7,207 nt of DNA from Pontiella sp. (GCA_029939385.1 JAOZSZ010000067.1:1-7207); one strand, 5' to 3'; shown: positions 1 through 6,282, counted from the first letter of the stretch. Notes: generated by a model from the letters alone, not told the origin. Numbers and translations are program-made.

Positions 1-405
1 ATTGGAACCATGGAATATGAAAACTTTAGCCGTCTACGTGTGGCTGATATCCCTGGTCTGATCGATGGCGCTCATGAAGGGATTGGCCTCGGCCATCAAT
101 TCCTCCGGCATATTGAACGCTCCAAATTTTTGCTCTTCGTCATTGATATGGCTGGAACTGATCAGCGTAATCCCGCCGACGACTTTCTACATCTGCGTGA
201 AGAGCTACGCCTTCATCAGGAGGCGCTCTCCTGCACGCCTTATCTTGTGCTCGCTAATAAAATGGATGAGCCTGATGCGGCCGGTCACATGGCTGAGTTT
301 AAGAAAAAGACAGGGGAAGAGGTCTACGAAATTTCCGCAAAGGAAGGCACTGGCCTCGATCCAATCAAAGAAGTTCTCTACGCCCACTTTTTCGGAAAAT
401 CGTAG
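1..405 (+). CDS. obg: Obg-family GTPase, C-terminal part (5' end outside window)
   Basis: This is the end of the ribosome-associated GTPase Obg/CgtA, which acts in late 50S assembly and stress signalling. The frame is open from base 1, so the ATG at position 10 is internal and not the start; 134 residues are visible. They include the switch II/G3 motif DIPG (visible residues 16-19) followed by the Obg-typical stretch LIDGAHEGIGLGHQFLRHIE, the G4 motif NKMD (86-89) and the G5 motif SAK (112-114). The P-loop and the glycine-rich Obg fold lie outside the window. The protein ends about 20 residues after G5, so it has no C-terminal OCT extension, as in many Obg proteins. It is the only + strand gene and converges on the sulfatase gene. 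The identification rests on the G3 region, which separates Obg from Era, Der and HflX. Confidence 0.95.
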   Translation: MGTMEYENFSRLRVADIPGLIDGAHEGIGLGHQFLRHIERSKFLLFVIDMAGTDQRNPADDFLHLREELRLHQEALSCTPYLVLANKMDEPDAAGHMAEFKKKTGEEVYEISAKEGTGLDPIKEVLYAHFFGKS

Positions 406-407
406 AC

Positions 408-440
408 AAGGTCATCTTACCGCGTTGCGCATAAGTGACC
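408..440. terminator. Hairpin between convergent obg and sulfatase genes; possible bidirectional terminator
   Basis: The 80-base gap between the two convergent stop codons holds an imperfect inverted repeat: GGTCA (410-414), a bulged T, CTTA (416-419), a 12-base loop, TAAG (432-435) and TGACC (436-440). The nine base pairs can form on either strand. No good T-tract follows directly: CCCTCTC on the + strand and TTGT on the - strand. A T6 run lies further on, at 479-484, within GACCTTTTTT, whose GACCTT could pair with AAGGTC at 408-413 and enclose the whole gap. The position fits a terminator for both genes, but the form is not canonical. Confidence 0.35.
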
Positions 441-485
441 CCCTCTCGACGGTATTAGTATGAATTACTCCGGCGACCTTTTTTG

Positions 486-1841
486 CTACCTTCTCGTATT
501 AGATTCGACATCGGGATCATAGTTTGGGTTTTGGGTTGGCTTTTGTGCATTCACTTTCTTTAGTTGGATATCCAATAGTTTGCCCAGTTGCTCGGCCTTT
601 TCTGGCATTTTTATAGAGAGGTCGTTCTCTTCAGAAAGGTCGGTTTCGAGGTTAAAGAGTTGGGTGGTTCCGGTTTCGAGATCCTTGAGTAGCTTGTAGT
701 TTCCTTGGATGATGGCGCTCTGGGGTTTCTGAGCTGGACCCTGTCCATAATGGGGGTAGTGGAAGAGCAAAGATTCTTCCAAGCGTTGGAAGCTTGAAGG
801 TTGTCCTGCGAGCAGGGGAGCGATGCTGGAGCCGGCAATGGTTCCAACGTCTAGAACGCTCGCCCATTCGCAGAAGGTGGGGAAGAGGTCGCAGCCGGTG
901 ACGTTCTCTCTGCAGAAACTACTGGCCTCAATCTTGGGGCCACGAATGATGAGCGGAACACGGATGCCCCCTTCGTAGAAGGAGCCCTTGCCTCCCGCAA
1001 GCGGTAGGTTTTGTGGATTGCGTGGCTTGCCGCCCGCACCGTTGTCGGACATGAATACGACGTAGGTGTTGTCTCTCAGCTTTAGCTCATCAATTTTATC
1101 GAGCAGGGTGCCAATACTAGCGTCGAGGTCGAAGGTCATAGCGGCATAATCCACATCTGAATGCCGCTCGCCTTTCTGGACCTCAGAAAAGGTTGATTTC
1201 GAGGCATCGAGTGCTTCGATTGGTGAATGGACGGCATAGTGCGAGAGCTGGAGATAGAAGGGGTTCCCTTCCTTGGCTTGCTGTTCCATAAATGCGCAAG
1301 CTCGTTCGGTAATGCCGAAAATATCTTTCGGGTTGGATTTGGTTCCTCCGCTTTCATTGCCGGTTGACCCATCGTGGACATCGAATCCATGTTCACCGGG
1401 ATTGCCGTGGCCAAGGTGCCATTTACCAAGGTGGGCGGTTGAGTATCCCTTCTCCTTCAGGGCTTCGGCAATCGTGATTTCCGAGGTTGGAAGATCTTTG
1501 ATGTGCGTCGGCGAGGCCAGTTTGTGGTACGCCTGAACGTGTCCACCACCGGGCGTGGTCATATGCAGTTCGGCGGGTGTTTTTCCGGTTAAGATAGCTG
1601 CACGGCTCGGCGTGCAGAGTGATCCTGGGGAATAGGCACGTGAAAAACACATGCCCTCTTTGGCCAGTTTATCGATGCTGGGTGTTTGGTAGAAATCGCT
1701 CTTTGAGTTGTCGATTTGTGGATCCATTAGACTAGAGGTTCCTGTCCATCCCATATCATCCACGAGGATAAAAACAATATTAGGCGGCTGAGCCAAGGCG
1801 ACGGCAGAAATAAGAAATAATGGGAGGAGAAGTTTTTTCAT
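486..1841 (-). CDS. Exported Cys-type sulfatase (formylglycine-dependent, arylsulfatase-like)
   Basis: This is a type I sulfatase that would hydrolyse sulfate esters outside the cytoplasm; its substrate cannot be read from the sequence. The 451-residue protein starts with a Sec signal peptide (MKKLLLPLFLISAVALA, cleavage likely after Ala17). The active site is complete by family comparison: Asp28-Asp29 (metal), CTPSR at 76-80 (Cys76 is the formylglycine precursor, Arg80 supports it), HLGKWHLG with Lys140 and His142, His205, SDNG with Asp266-Asn267, and Lys285. The ATG at 1841 is chosen because it gives a clean signal peptide, has GGAG eight bases upstream, and overlaps the previous gene's stop as ATGA. 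A longer frame from a TTG at 1874 would spoil the signal peptide. No maturase (FGE or anSME) is encoded in the window. It is the last gene of the trpD-led cluster and probably translationally coupled to the Lcl/DUF1566 gene. Confidence 0.93.
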   Translation of the reverse strand: MKKLLLPLFLISAVALAQPPNIVFILVDDMGWTGTSSLMDPQIDNSKSDFYQTPSIDKLAKEGMCFSRAYSPGSLCTPSRAAILTGKTPAELHMTTPGGGHVQAYHKLASPTHIKDLPTSEITIAEALKEKGYSTAHLGKWHLGHGNPGEHGFDVHDGSTGNESGGTKSNPKDIFGITERACAFMEQQAKEGNPFYLQLSHYAVHSPIEALDASKSTFSEVQKGERHSDVDYAAMTFDLDASIGTLLDKIDELKLRDNTYVVFMSDNGAGGKPRNPQNLPLAGGKGSFYEGGIRVPLIIRGPKIEASSFCRENVTGCDLFPTFCEWASVLDVGTIAGSSIAPLLAGQPSSFQRLEESLLFHYPHYGQGPAQKPQSAIIQGNYKLLKDLETGTTQLFNLETDLSEENDLSIKMPEKAEQLGKLLDIQLKKVNAQKPTQNPNYDPDVESNTRR

Positions 1842-2998
1842 CGGACAATCTCCATGTTGCCGCCGCGGACGCAACGAACCATGTTGTCGATGCGGATGAC
1901 ATCGCCTTGCGGGCCCCGGCCGTGTGGGAAGAAGGAAGCATCTCCGACTTTTGGGTCACTGCGTTGCGAACCTGCGCCGTGCACATCCATAAGCGTATAC
2001 ACGCCGGTGCGGTGATCTTTCATGAAGCCGAGCGAACGGCCAAAGGCAAAGTAGACGGCGGTGTCGGAGCTGCGCGCACCGACATGCGTGCTGCTACTCC
2101 AATAATATGCAAAATCCTTTTCGCCGCCTTCATTTTTGATTTCAGTGGCTTCAAAGATCGGGTCGATTGCCGCCGAGCCGGTAGTGTCAGGTGATCGGGT
2201 ATAATCGATGATGCTCTGTAGCTCCTTGGCATTGGGTAGGCGCCAATCGGAGTAGCCGGCGAGTTCGAGGTTTTCTGCATATTCAAGCGCTGTCGGCCAA
2301 TCCATGCCTTTGCCGCTGTCGGTTTGCATCCAGATCAGCCCAGTAGCTTTGTCGGTGATGGTGCCGTCGCCGTTGTCCTTAAATTTATTTATTCCATAGT
2401 CGGGGTTTTCGCGCACATAGAGGACGTAGTATTTGCCTTCACCTCGGCGGCTTTTGATGGGGTAGCCCTTGATGCGGCCATCTGCAAAGTTAACGCCGAA
2501 CATGGTTTCGTTTTTACCCATGGTGGTGCTGACATATTTGGTGCTGGAGGCATATTGCGAGTCGATGATGCGCTCGCCTATCTCTTCTCTGCCATATTGG
2601 AATTTGAAGAAGTCGGTGTCGATGAATGGCTTTAGTCCGGAAGTATCGGTGCTTCTTGGGTCGGGATCGGTTCCGTTGAGTTGAATTAGAGAATAGAGCT
2701 CTTTGATTGTTGGTAGGCGCCAGTCGGAGTAGTTTCCCGTTTTACATTTTTTTGCGTTTTTGAATCCCTCGGCAAGCGTCATTTTTTCGCCCGGATCCTG
2801 CGTCCACATCAGGCCGGTTCCCCGATCGGAGATCGTGCCGTCACCATTGTTTTTGTAGGTCGGCGGGTTGATGGTGTATTGCGCATCCTGTCCCTTTTTT
2901 GGCGTTCCATAATATTGAATTTGCCCCGTGTCGATGATGGGATAGGTGACTGCTGAGGCGATAGCAGTGAATAGAAAATAGATCGGTAATACTTTCAT
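1838..2998 (-). CDS. Exported protein with two tandem Lcl/DUF1566 domains
   Basis: The 386-residue protein has a signal peptide (MKVLPIYFLFTAIASA, cleavage probably after Ala16) and two copies of the Lcl C-terminal (DUF1566) domain. Copy 1 has NGDGTISDRGTGLMW at about 51-65 and SDWRLPTIKEL at 91-101. Copy 2 has NGDGTITDKATGLIW at about 209-223 and SDWRLPNAKEL at 250-260, so the period is about 159 residues. Copy 2 also carries YYWSSS (about 298-303) and VRCVRGG near the C-terminus; the matching parts of copy 1 (YASSTKY, YYVLYVREN) have drifted. The domain is known from secreted, often adhesive proteins, and no enzyme activity is established for it. The ATG at 2998 has AGGAG five bases upstream; a GTG at 3052 in the same frame would bury the signal peptide. 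The stop overlaps the sulfatase start by four bases. The only cysteines are Cys85 and Cys376, so there is no FGE-type cysteine pair. Confidence 0.88.
   Translation of the reverse strand: MKVLPIYFLFTAIASAVTYPIIDTGQIQYYGTPKKGQDAQYTINPPTYKNNGDGTISDRGTGLMWTQDPGEKMTLAEGFKNAKKCKTGNYSDWRLPTIKELYSLIQLNGTDPDPRSTDTSGLKPFIDTDFFKFQYGREEIGERIIDSQYASSTKYVSTTMGKNETMFGVNFADGRIKGYPIKSRRGEGKYYVLYVRENPDYGINKFKDNGDGTITDKATGLIWMQTDSGKGMDWPTALEYAENLELAGYSDWRLPNAKELQSIIDYTRSPDTTGSAAIDPIFEATEIKNEGGEKDFAYYWSSSTHVGARSSDTAVYFAFGRSLGFMKDHRTGVYTLMDVHGAGSQRSDPKVGDASFFPHGRGPQGDVIRIDNMVRCVRGGNMEIVR
1850..1853 (-). promoter_or_regulatory. Ribosome-binding site of the sulfatase gene, inside the upstream gene
   Basis: GGAG on the - strand lies eight bases before the ATG at 1841 and within the last codons of the Lcl/DUF1566 gene. 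Together with the ATGA stop/start overlap it fixes the sulfatase start and suggests translational coupling of the two genes. Confidence 0.75.
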
Positions 2999-3000
2999 TA

Positions 3001-3040
3001 AGGCTCCTTTTATTTGATCAATTAAACGAACGAGGGGCCT
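3001..3040 (-). promoter_or_regulatory. Hairpin that could sequester the ribosome-binding site of the Lcl/DUF1566 gene
   Basis: In the 57-base gap after the lytic transglycosylase gene, the - strand reads AGGCCCCT (3040-3033) and later AGGAGCCT (3008-3001). These pair over eight positions with a single C-A mismatch. The second arm contains the AGGAG ribosome-binding site (3008-3004) for the ATG at 2998. Inside the loop, TTTA and TAAA could add a four-pair stem. The pairing is visible; a regulatory role is inference. Confidence 0.35.
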
Positions 3041-3055
3041 ATTGAATTGCACGAA

Positions 3056-4462
3056 TTATTTTAAAGTGTGGATTTCTTGAGCCGTTTCGTAGGCAATGTG
3101 TCGGCTCATGATCTTGCGTACATAGCCAATAATTTCTTCACTTCGGCAGTGCCCATATTTTGCGCGCTTGGCATAGTAGGGTTCAGAAAGCAGGGCATAG
3201 GCATGGTCGACATTGTCGGTCCATACATTAGGATCTTTCCCTAGTTGCCTTGCTAGATTGCGGGCATCAATTAGATGACCATAACCCCCGTTGTAGGAGG
3301 CCAGCGCAAAACAAGTGGTGTTGATGTCGTCGACCTCGTCGGGAACGCGGCGATATTGTTTCTTTAGGTAATAGACCCCTCCACGAATGTTGTCGTCTGG
3401 ATTAAAGGGATCGTGCACGCCAACTTCCTTTGCTGTTGCGGGCATGAGTTGCATAAGACCTTGTGCGCCTGACCAGGAAACGGCATCGGCCTTGAAGCTG
3501 CTTTCTTGGAACATTTGTGAACAAATGAGAGCCCATGGAAAATTATAGGTAGCCGCATGCTTTTTCACGAGCGCGTCATAAGGGGAAATTTGTCCGCCTT
3601 CCCGAGGGTTGAATTTTTTCTTTAGTTCATTATTTCGAGAGCGGTCGAAGTAGCGTTTGTATAGACTGTTGTAGGTCGATCCCCCTAATTCTTTTTTAAA
3701 GAAGGCGTTGATGGCCGTCTTTAGTTGTGGCTGGTTTGATCGAACCATCCATCCGTATGCCAAAGGACGTTTTAGTTGAAGAACCGGTTTGATGCGCTCG
3801 CCAAGCCGTACGCTCTGGTCAAGAAATCCTTTGTCCGCACAGGTTAGGTCGTATTCCCCCTTTGCAACCTTGTCGAGGATCTCGAAGGTTTCTTCCTTAT
3901 CAGAAACGATCTTGATCGTGAAGTTTAGCTTTCCCTGTTGCTTAAGCGCCGTAAGGGATTCGTGATAGGAACTTGAATCGCGGACATAGATGCTTCGACC
4001 GTTTAAATCCTCGAAGGTCTTGATCGAGGTTTCATTTGCCCGTCCAATAATTTCTTCATGGACTTCGCCGTAGCGATGGCAATACTCTAGGCCATGTTTG
4101 TTATTCCGCCGATTGGGAGTGATCGTGACACAGGCGGCTATAACATCAGCTCGACCTTCTTCTAACCATTTTTCCATATCCTTCCAATGGTCTGGCACTA
4201 AAACGATAACCTCTAGCCCATGTTTTTTTGCAAAGCGGTGAACCATCTCATATTCAAACCCCATTAATTGACCGCGGTGCATGAAATAGCAGGCTGGATT
4301 ATTACGTGTTAGTACGCGGATAAATCCCCGTTCTTTAATGCTATCGAGGTCAATTTGTAAGCCTTCTTTTTTCGCATATTCTAGTCCGCGAGGAAGGGCT
4401 TCGAGTTCTGCAAATGAAAGGGTGGATAGCGTCGTAAGTAGGACCAATAAAAATCGTTTCAT
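3056..4462 (-). CDS. MltF-like lytic transglycosylase with solute-binding-like domain
   Basis: The 468-residue exported protein has the two-domain plan of membrane-bound lytic transglycosylase F, which cleaves peptidoglycan to 1,6-anhydromuropeptides. A signal peptide (residues 1-18, ending LSFA) is followed by a family 3 solute-binding-like domain (about 45-285; GFIRVLTRNNPACYF, then GFEYEMVHRFAKKHG, then ADVIAACVTITPNRR) and an SLT domain (about 295-425). In the SLT domain the catalytic Glu is Glu320 in QMFQESSFKADAVSW, followed by GAQGLMQLMPAT (332-343) and the ASYNGG motif (388-393). There is no lipobox Cys, whereas many outer-membrane lytic transglycosylases are lipoproteins, so this one may be soluble in the periplasm. 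The ATG lies three bases after the trpD stop, with AAGG upstream, so the two genes are surely cotranscribed. The binding-like domain in this family is thought to sense muropeptides and regulate the lyase; the ligand here is unknown. Confidence 0.9.
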   Translation of the reverse strand: MKRFLLVLLTTLSTLSFAELEALPRGLEYAKKEGLQIDLDSIKERGFIRVLTRNNPACYFMHRGQLMGFEYEMVHRFAKKHGLEVIVLVPDHWKDMEKWLEEGRADVIAACVTITPNRRNNKHGLEYCHRYGEVHEEIIGRANETSIKTFEDLNGRSIYVRDSSSYHESLTALKQQGKLNFTIKIVSDKEETFEILDKVAKGEYDLTCADKGFLDQSVRLGERIKPVLQLKRPLAYGWMVRSNQPQLKTAINAFFKKELGGSTYNSLYKRYFDRSRNNELKKKFNPREGGQISPYDALVKKHAATYNFPWALICSQMFQESSFKADAVSWSGAQGLMQLMPATAKEVGVHDPFNPDDNIRGGVYYLKKQYRRVPDEVDDINTTCFALASYNGGYGHLIDARNLARQLGKDPNVWTDNVDHAYALLSEPYYAKRAKYGHCRSEEIIGYVRKIMSRHIAYETAQEIHTLK

Positions 4463-4465
4463 AAT

Positions 4466-5476
4466 TTACCTTTGTGACATTTTAGAAAGGGCTTCGAGTT
4501 TTTTTGTTGCGGCTCCGGATTCGATAGATTCAATGGCAAGGGCGAGTCCGGCTTGTGGAGTATCGGCTTTGCCGCTCGTTATAATGGCGAAGGCCGCATT
4601 GAGCAGAACAATATCGCGCCTCGGCCCTTTTTCGCCCTTCAGGATGGCAAGAGTGATGGCCGCATTTTCGGCCGGCTCTCCGCCGACAAGATTGGAGGCC
4701 GATGCGGTTGCAAGCCCAAGCCCAGATGGTTGTAGTTCATAGCTTTCAATTTTTCCGTGGCGGATTTCGGTAACCATAGTGGTGGTGGTCGTCGTGAATT
4801 CATCGAGTCCGTCGTTGCCGTGCACAATAAACTGATGATTCATTTCAAGTTGTGCGCAGGCGTCGGAAACAATCGGTACGAGATCGGGAGAAAATACTCC
4901 CATAATACCGTTTTTTACGCCCGCTGGATTACAGAGGGGGCCGAGAATATTAAAAATACTCCAAATGCCCAATTCGCGGCGGGGTCCAACAACGTGTTTC
5001 ATGGCGGGGTGCAGGGCGGGGGCAAATAGAAAGGCAATCCCAATTTCTGCGAGACATTCCTCCATGCGGGCGGGGGAATACTGAAGGTTGACGCCTAGTT
5101 CGGATAGCACATTGGCGCTGCCACATTTGCTCGATACGCCGTAGGAGCCGTGCTTGGCAACCGTCACGCCCGCGCCGGCAATCACAAAGGCGGCAGTGGT
5201 GGAAATATTAAAGGTATGTGCGCCATCGCCGCCGGTGCCGACGATATCGACTACGTTGGGGTCGTTGCATTGAATTGGCGTGGCATTCGCACGCATCACT
5301 TCCGCGCACCCCGCGATGATCTCTGGGGTTTCACCCGTCAAACGAAGAGCCGTAATGAATGCTCCAATCTGTGCTTCGCTTGCCTTGCCCGACATAATGT
5401 CAGTCATGGTCGCCGCTGCCTCTTTGCGGGTAAGGGGTTGCTTGCTGATCAGTTTGGCGATGGCTTCTTTAATCAT
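4466..5476 (-). CDS. trpD: Anthranilate phosphoribosyltransferase
   Basis: TrpD joins anthranilate and PRPP to give phosphoribosyl-anthranilate, the second step of the tryptophan branch, in the cytoplasm. The 336-residue length is usual. Visible motifs are the helical N-terminal domain (LTRKEAAATMTDIM), the PRPP loop GTGGD at 80-84, NIST at 90-93, KHGSYGVSS at 108-116, RRELG at 166-170, FNILGPLCNPA, and DGLDE at 222-226 with the Mg-binding Asp225-Glu226. One oddity is Ser111 where the family motif KHGN has Asn, a residue that contacts anthranilate in studied enzymes. The ATG at 5476 gives the normal N-terminus; the frame stays open to a TTG at 5599, but that would start upstream of the rplT terminator. 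The ribosome-binding site is weak (GGA eight bases upstream). No other trp gene is in the window. The nucleic-acid-binding TrpD2/YbiB family is a less likely alternative, given the intact DGLDE and GTGGD motifs. Confidence 0.93.
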   Translation of the reverse strand: MIKEAIAKLISKQPLTRKEAAATMTDIMSGKASEAQIGAFITALRLTGETPEIIAGCAEVMRANATPIQCNDPNVVDIVGTGGDGAHTFNISTTAAFVIAGAGVTVAKHGSYGVSSKCGSANVLSELGVNLQYSPARMEECLAEIGIAFLFAPALHPAMKHVVGPRRELGIWSIFNILGPLCNPAGVKNGIMGVFSPDLVPIVSDACAQLEMNHQFIVHGNDGLDEFTTTTTTMVTEIRHGKIESYELQPSGLGLATASASNLVGGEPAENAAITLAILKGEKGPRRDIVLLNAAFAIITSGKADTPQAGLALAIESIESGAATKKLEALSKMSQR

Positions 5477-5503
5477 GTGCGTGTTCCAATAAATTTTCAG
5501 TGA

Positions 5504-5521
5504 TTCGAAATGATATTCGAA
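5504..5521. repeat. Pair of TTCGAA hexamers, possible operator of the trpD cluster
   Basis: Two copies of the self-complementary TTCGAA (5504-5509 and 5516-5521) lie 12 bases apart centre to centre, roughly one helical turn, on either side of the best -10 candidate of trpD. Because each hexamer is a palindrome, the arrangement is both direct and inverted. An operator role is inference. Confidence 0.3.
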
Positions 5522-5538
5522 GGGATGGAGGATTGGAA
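5510..5538 (-). promoter_or_regulatory. Candidate sigma70-type promoter of the trpD-led cluster
   Basis: The - strand reads TTCCAA (5538-5533; three of six bases of the -35 consensus), a 17-base spacer and TATCAT (5515-5510; five of six bases of the -10 consensus), about 35 bases before the trpD ATG. It lies just downstream of the rplT terminator, where a new promoter is needed. The -35 is poor, so the call is tentative. Confidence 0.35.
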
Positions 5539-5551
5539 GAAGCGAAGGCAC

Positions 5552-5581
5552 AAAAAAAGACCGCCGAGTTGGGCGGTCTTT
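5552..5581 (-). terminator. Intrinsic terminator of rpmI-rplT
   Basis: On the - strand, AAAGACCGCC (5581-5572) and GGCGGTCTTT (5565-5556) form a perfect 10-base-pair stem with a six-base loop, and the T-run continues to 5552 for seven T residues in all. It starts 21 bases after the rplT stop and is a textbook Rho-independent terminator. It separates the ribosomal-protein transcript from trpD. Confidence 0.93.
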
Positions 5582-5602
5582 GCAAAACGTAGTCAGCAAA
5601 AA

Positions 5603-5959
5603 TTAGCAGACTTTGGCTTTGGCGGTTTCAACCACTTTACTGAAGCCGGCCGGATCATGAATGGCGATCTCGGAAAGCATCTTGCGGTTGAGTTTAATGT
5701 TGCATTTGTTTAGCCCGTCGATAAAGCGGCTATAGTTGATGCCATCCATACGGCAAGCGGCATTAATGCGTACGGTCCACAAACGCCGGAAGTCGCGCTT
5801 TTTGTGTTTGCGGTGCACATAAGCCATGGCTTGTGCGCGGTCAACCGACTCGGTCGCCATGCGGAATAGTTTACTACGAGCGCCTTTGAACCCTTTTGCG
5901 AGTTTCAGGCGGCTATTTCTTCTGTGGCGTGAAGCCGGTCCATTAGTTGCTCTTGGCAT
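5603..5959 (-). CDS. rplT: 50S ribosomal protein L20
   Basis: L20 binds 23S rRNA early in large-subunit assembly. The 118 residues match the family in length and in its conserved core: LKLAKGFKGARSKLFRMA, RKHKKRDFRRLWTVRINAA, NYSRFIDGLNK and IKLNRKMLSEIAI. The N-terminus MPRATNGPASRHRR, rich in Arg, is the long RNA-binding extension; the MPRATN opening resembles PVC-group L20 proteins. The ATG at 5959 has GGAG seven bases upstream. It follows rpmI by 17 bases and is cotranscribed with it. In bacteria where it has been tested, L20 represses its own operon by binding the mRNA leader; no such site could be recognised here. The gene ends before a strong terminator. Confidence 0.97.
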   Translation of the reverse strand: MPRATNGPASRHRRNSRLKLAKGFKGARSKLFRMATESVDRAQAMAYVHRKHKKRDFRRLWTVRINAACRMDGINYSRFIDGLNKCNIKLNRKMLSEIAIHDPAGFSKVVETAKAKVC

Positions 5960-5976
5960 AATTCAATCTCCAGAAA

Positions 5977-6165
5977 TTAGATGAACGGAAGAATACGCTT
6001 CATATCGGTCTTATCGACGAGATCAGAACTGCGTAGCTTTCGTTTTTGTTTGCGACTCTTGTTGGTCAAAATGTGGCTTCCGCCCATATGGTTCCGCTTT
6101 AGCTTGCCCGTTCCGGTTTTCTTAAACCGTTTGGCTGCACATTTTTTGGTCTTCATTTTAGGCAT
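5977..6165 (-). CDS. rpmI: 50S ribosomal protein L35
   Basis: L35 is a small basic protein of the 50S subunit. The 62 residues show the family pattern: [20 protein letters not shown] at the start, [17 protein letters not shown] in the middle, and a KRKLR...MKRILPF ending. The ATG at 6165 is chosen because it gives the standard N-terminus; the frame can be extended nine residues upstream to 6192, but that has no family support. The ribosome-binding site is weak (GGTG five bases, or AAGAG ten bases, before the ATG). It is the first gene of an rpmI-rplT pair. The infC gene (initiation factor IF3), which usually precedes rpmI, is absent; cysE lies there instead. Confidence 0.96.
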   Translation of the reverse strand: MPKMKTKKCAAKRFKKTGTGKLKRNHMGGSHILTNKSRKQKRKLRSSDLVDKTDMKRILPFI

Positions 6166-6230
6166 AGTAACACCGCTCTTTCTTAAATTCATTTACTCAC
6201 GAAATCGTTGGATCGCGCAAAAGAGGAGTG

Positions 6231-6259
6231 TTTATAGGGGAACCCCTCCTGCAAGTCTA
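6231..6259 (-). promoter_or_regulatory. rpmI: Candidate sigma70-type promoter of rpmI-rplT
   Basis: The - strand reads TAGACT (6259-6254; four of six bases of the -35 consensus), a 17-base spacer and TATAAA (6236-6231; five of six bases of the -10 consensus). Transcription would begin near 6224, giving a leader of just under 60 bases before the rpmI ATG at 6165. The site is 24 bases beyond the cysE stop, which fits an independent promoter for the ribosomal-protein pair. Confidence 0.5.
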
Positions 6260-6277
6260 GTCCTTTTTTGCAGACTT
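6253..6277. repeat. Inverted repeat just downstream of cysE
   Basis: AAGTCT (6253-6258) and AGACTT (6272-6277) form a six-base inverted repeat with a 13-base loop, starting five bases after the cysE stop. On the - strand, where cysE is read, no T-run follows the stem, so it is not a canonical terminator; it may protect the cysE 3' end. The -35 box of the rpmI promoter candidate lies in one arm. Confidence 0.35.
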
Positions 6278-6282
6278 TTTTC

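Noticed and set aside
1842..1874. An 11-residue extension of the sulfatase from TTG at 1874
   Set aside because: It puts charged residues before a good signal peptide, while the ATG at 1841 has a GGAG at proper spacing and an ATGA overlap.
1820..2635. + strand open frames opposite the Lcl/DUF1566 gene (124 and 103 residues)
   Set aside because: They lie antisense to a gene with a signal peptide and two conserved domain copies; their composition looks like a shadow of the other strand.
1838..2998. The Lcl/DUF1566 protein as the formylglycine-generating maturase of the neighbouring sulfatase
   Set aside because: It has only Cys85 and Cys376, which do not form the conserved FGE cysteine pair, and it carries the DUF1566 signature motifs twice. 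It is also exported like its neighbour.
2999..3052. An 18-residue extension of the Lcl/DUF1566 protein from GTG at 3052
   Set aside because: It would bury the signal peptide, and the ATG at 2998 has AGGAG five bases upstream.
4778..4795. Run of six Thr codons (TrpD residues 228-233) as a functional repeat
   Set aside because: The codons vary between ACG, ACC and ACT, and the run sits in a Thr-rich place of the fold after DGLDE; it is most likely an ordinary low-complexity stretch.
5477..5599. A 41-residue N-terminal extension of TrpD starting from TTG at 5599
   Set aside because: It would be translated from RNA upstream of and through the rplT terminator, has no family counterpart, and the ATG at 5476 gives the usual TrpD N-terminus.
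6224..6250. AGGAG...CTCCT inverted repeat followed by CTTTT on the - strand as the cysE terminator
   Set aside because: The stem is only five pairs, the inner part cannot form a good loop, and it overlaps the rpmI -10 box; too weak to call.
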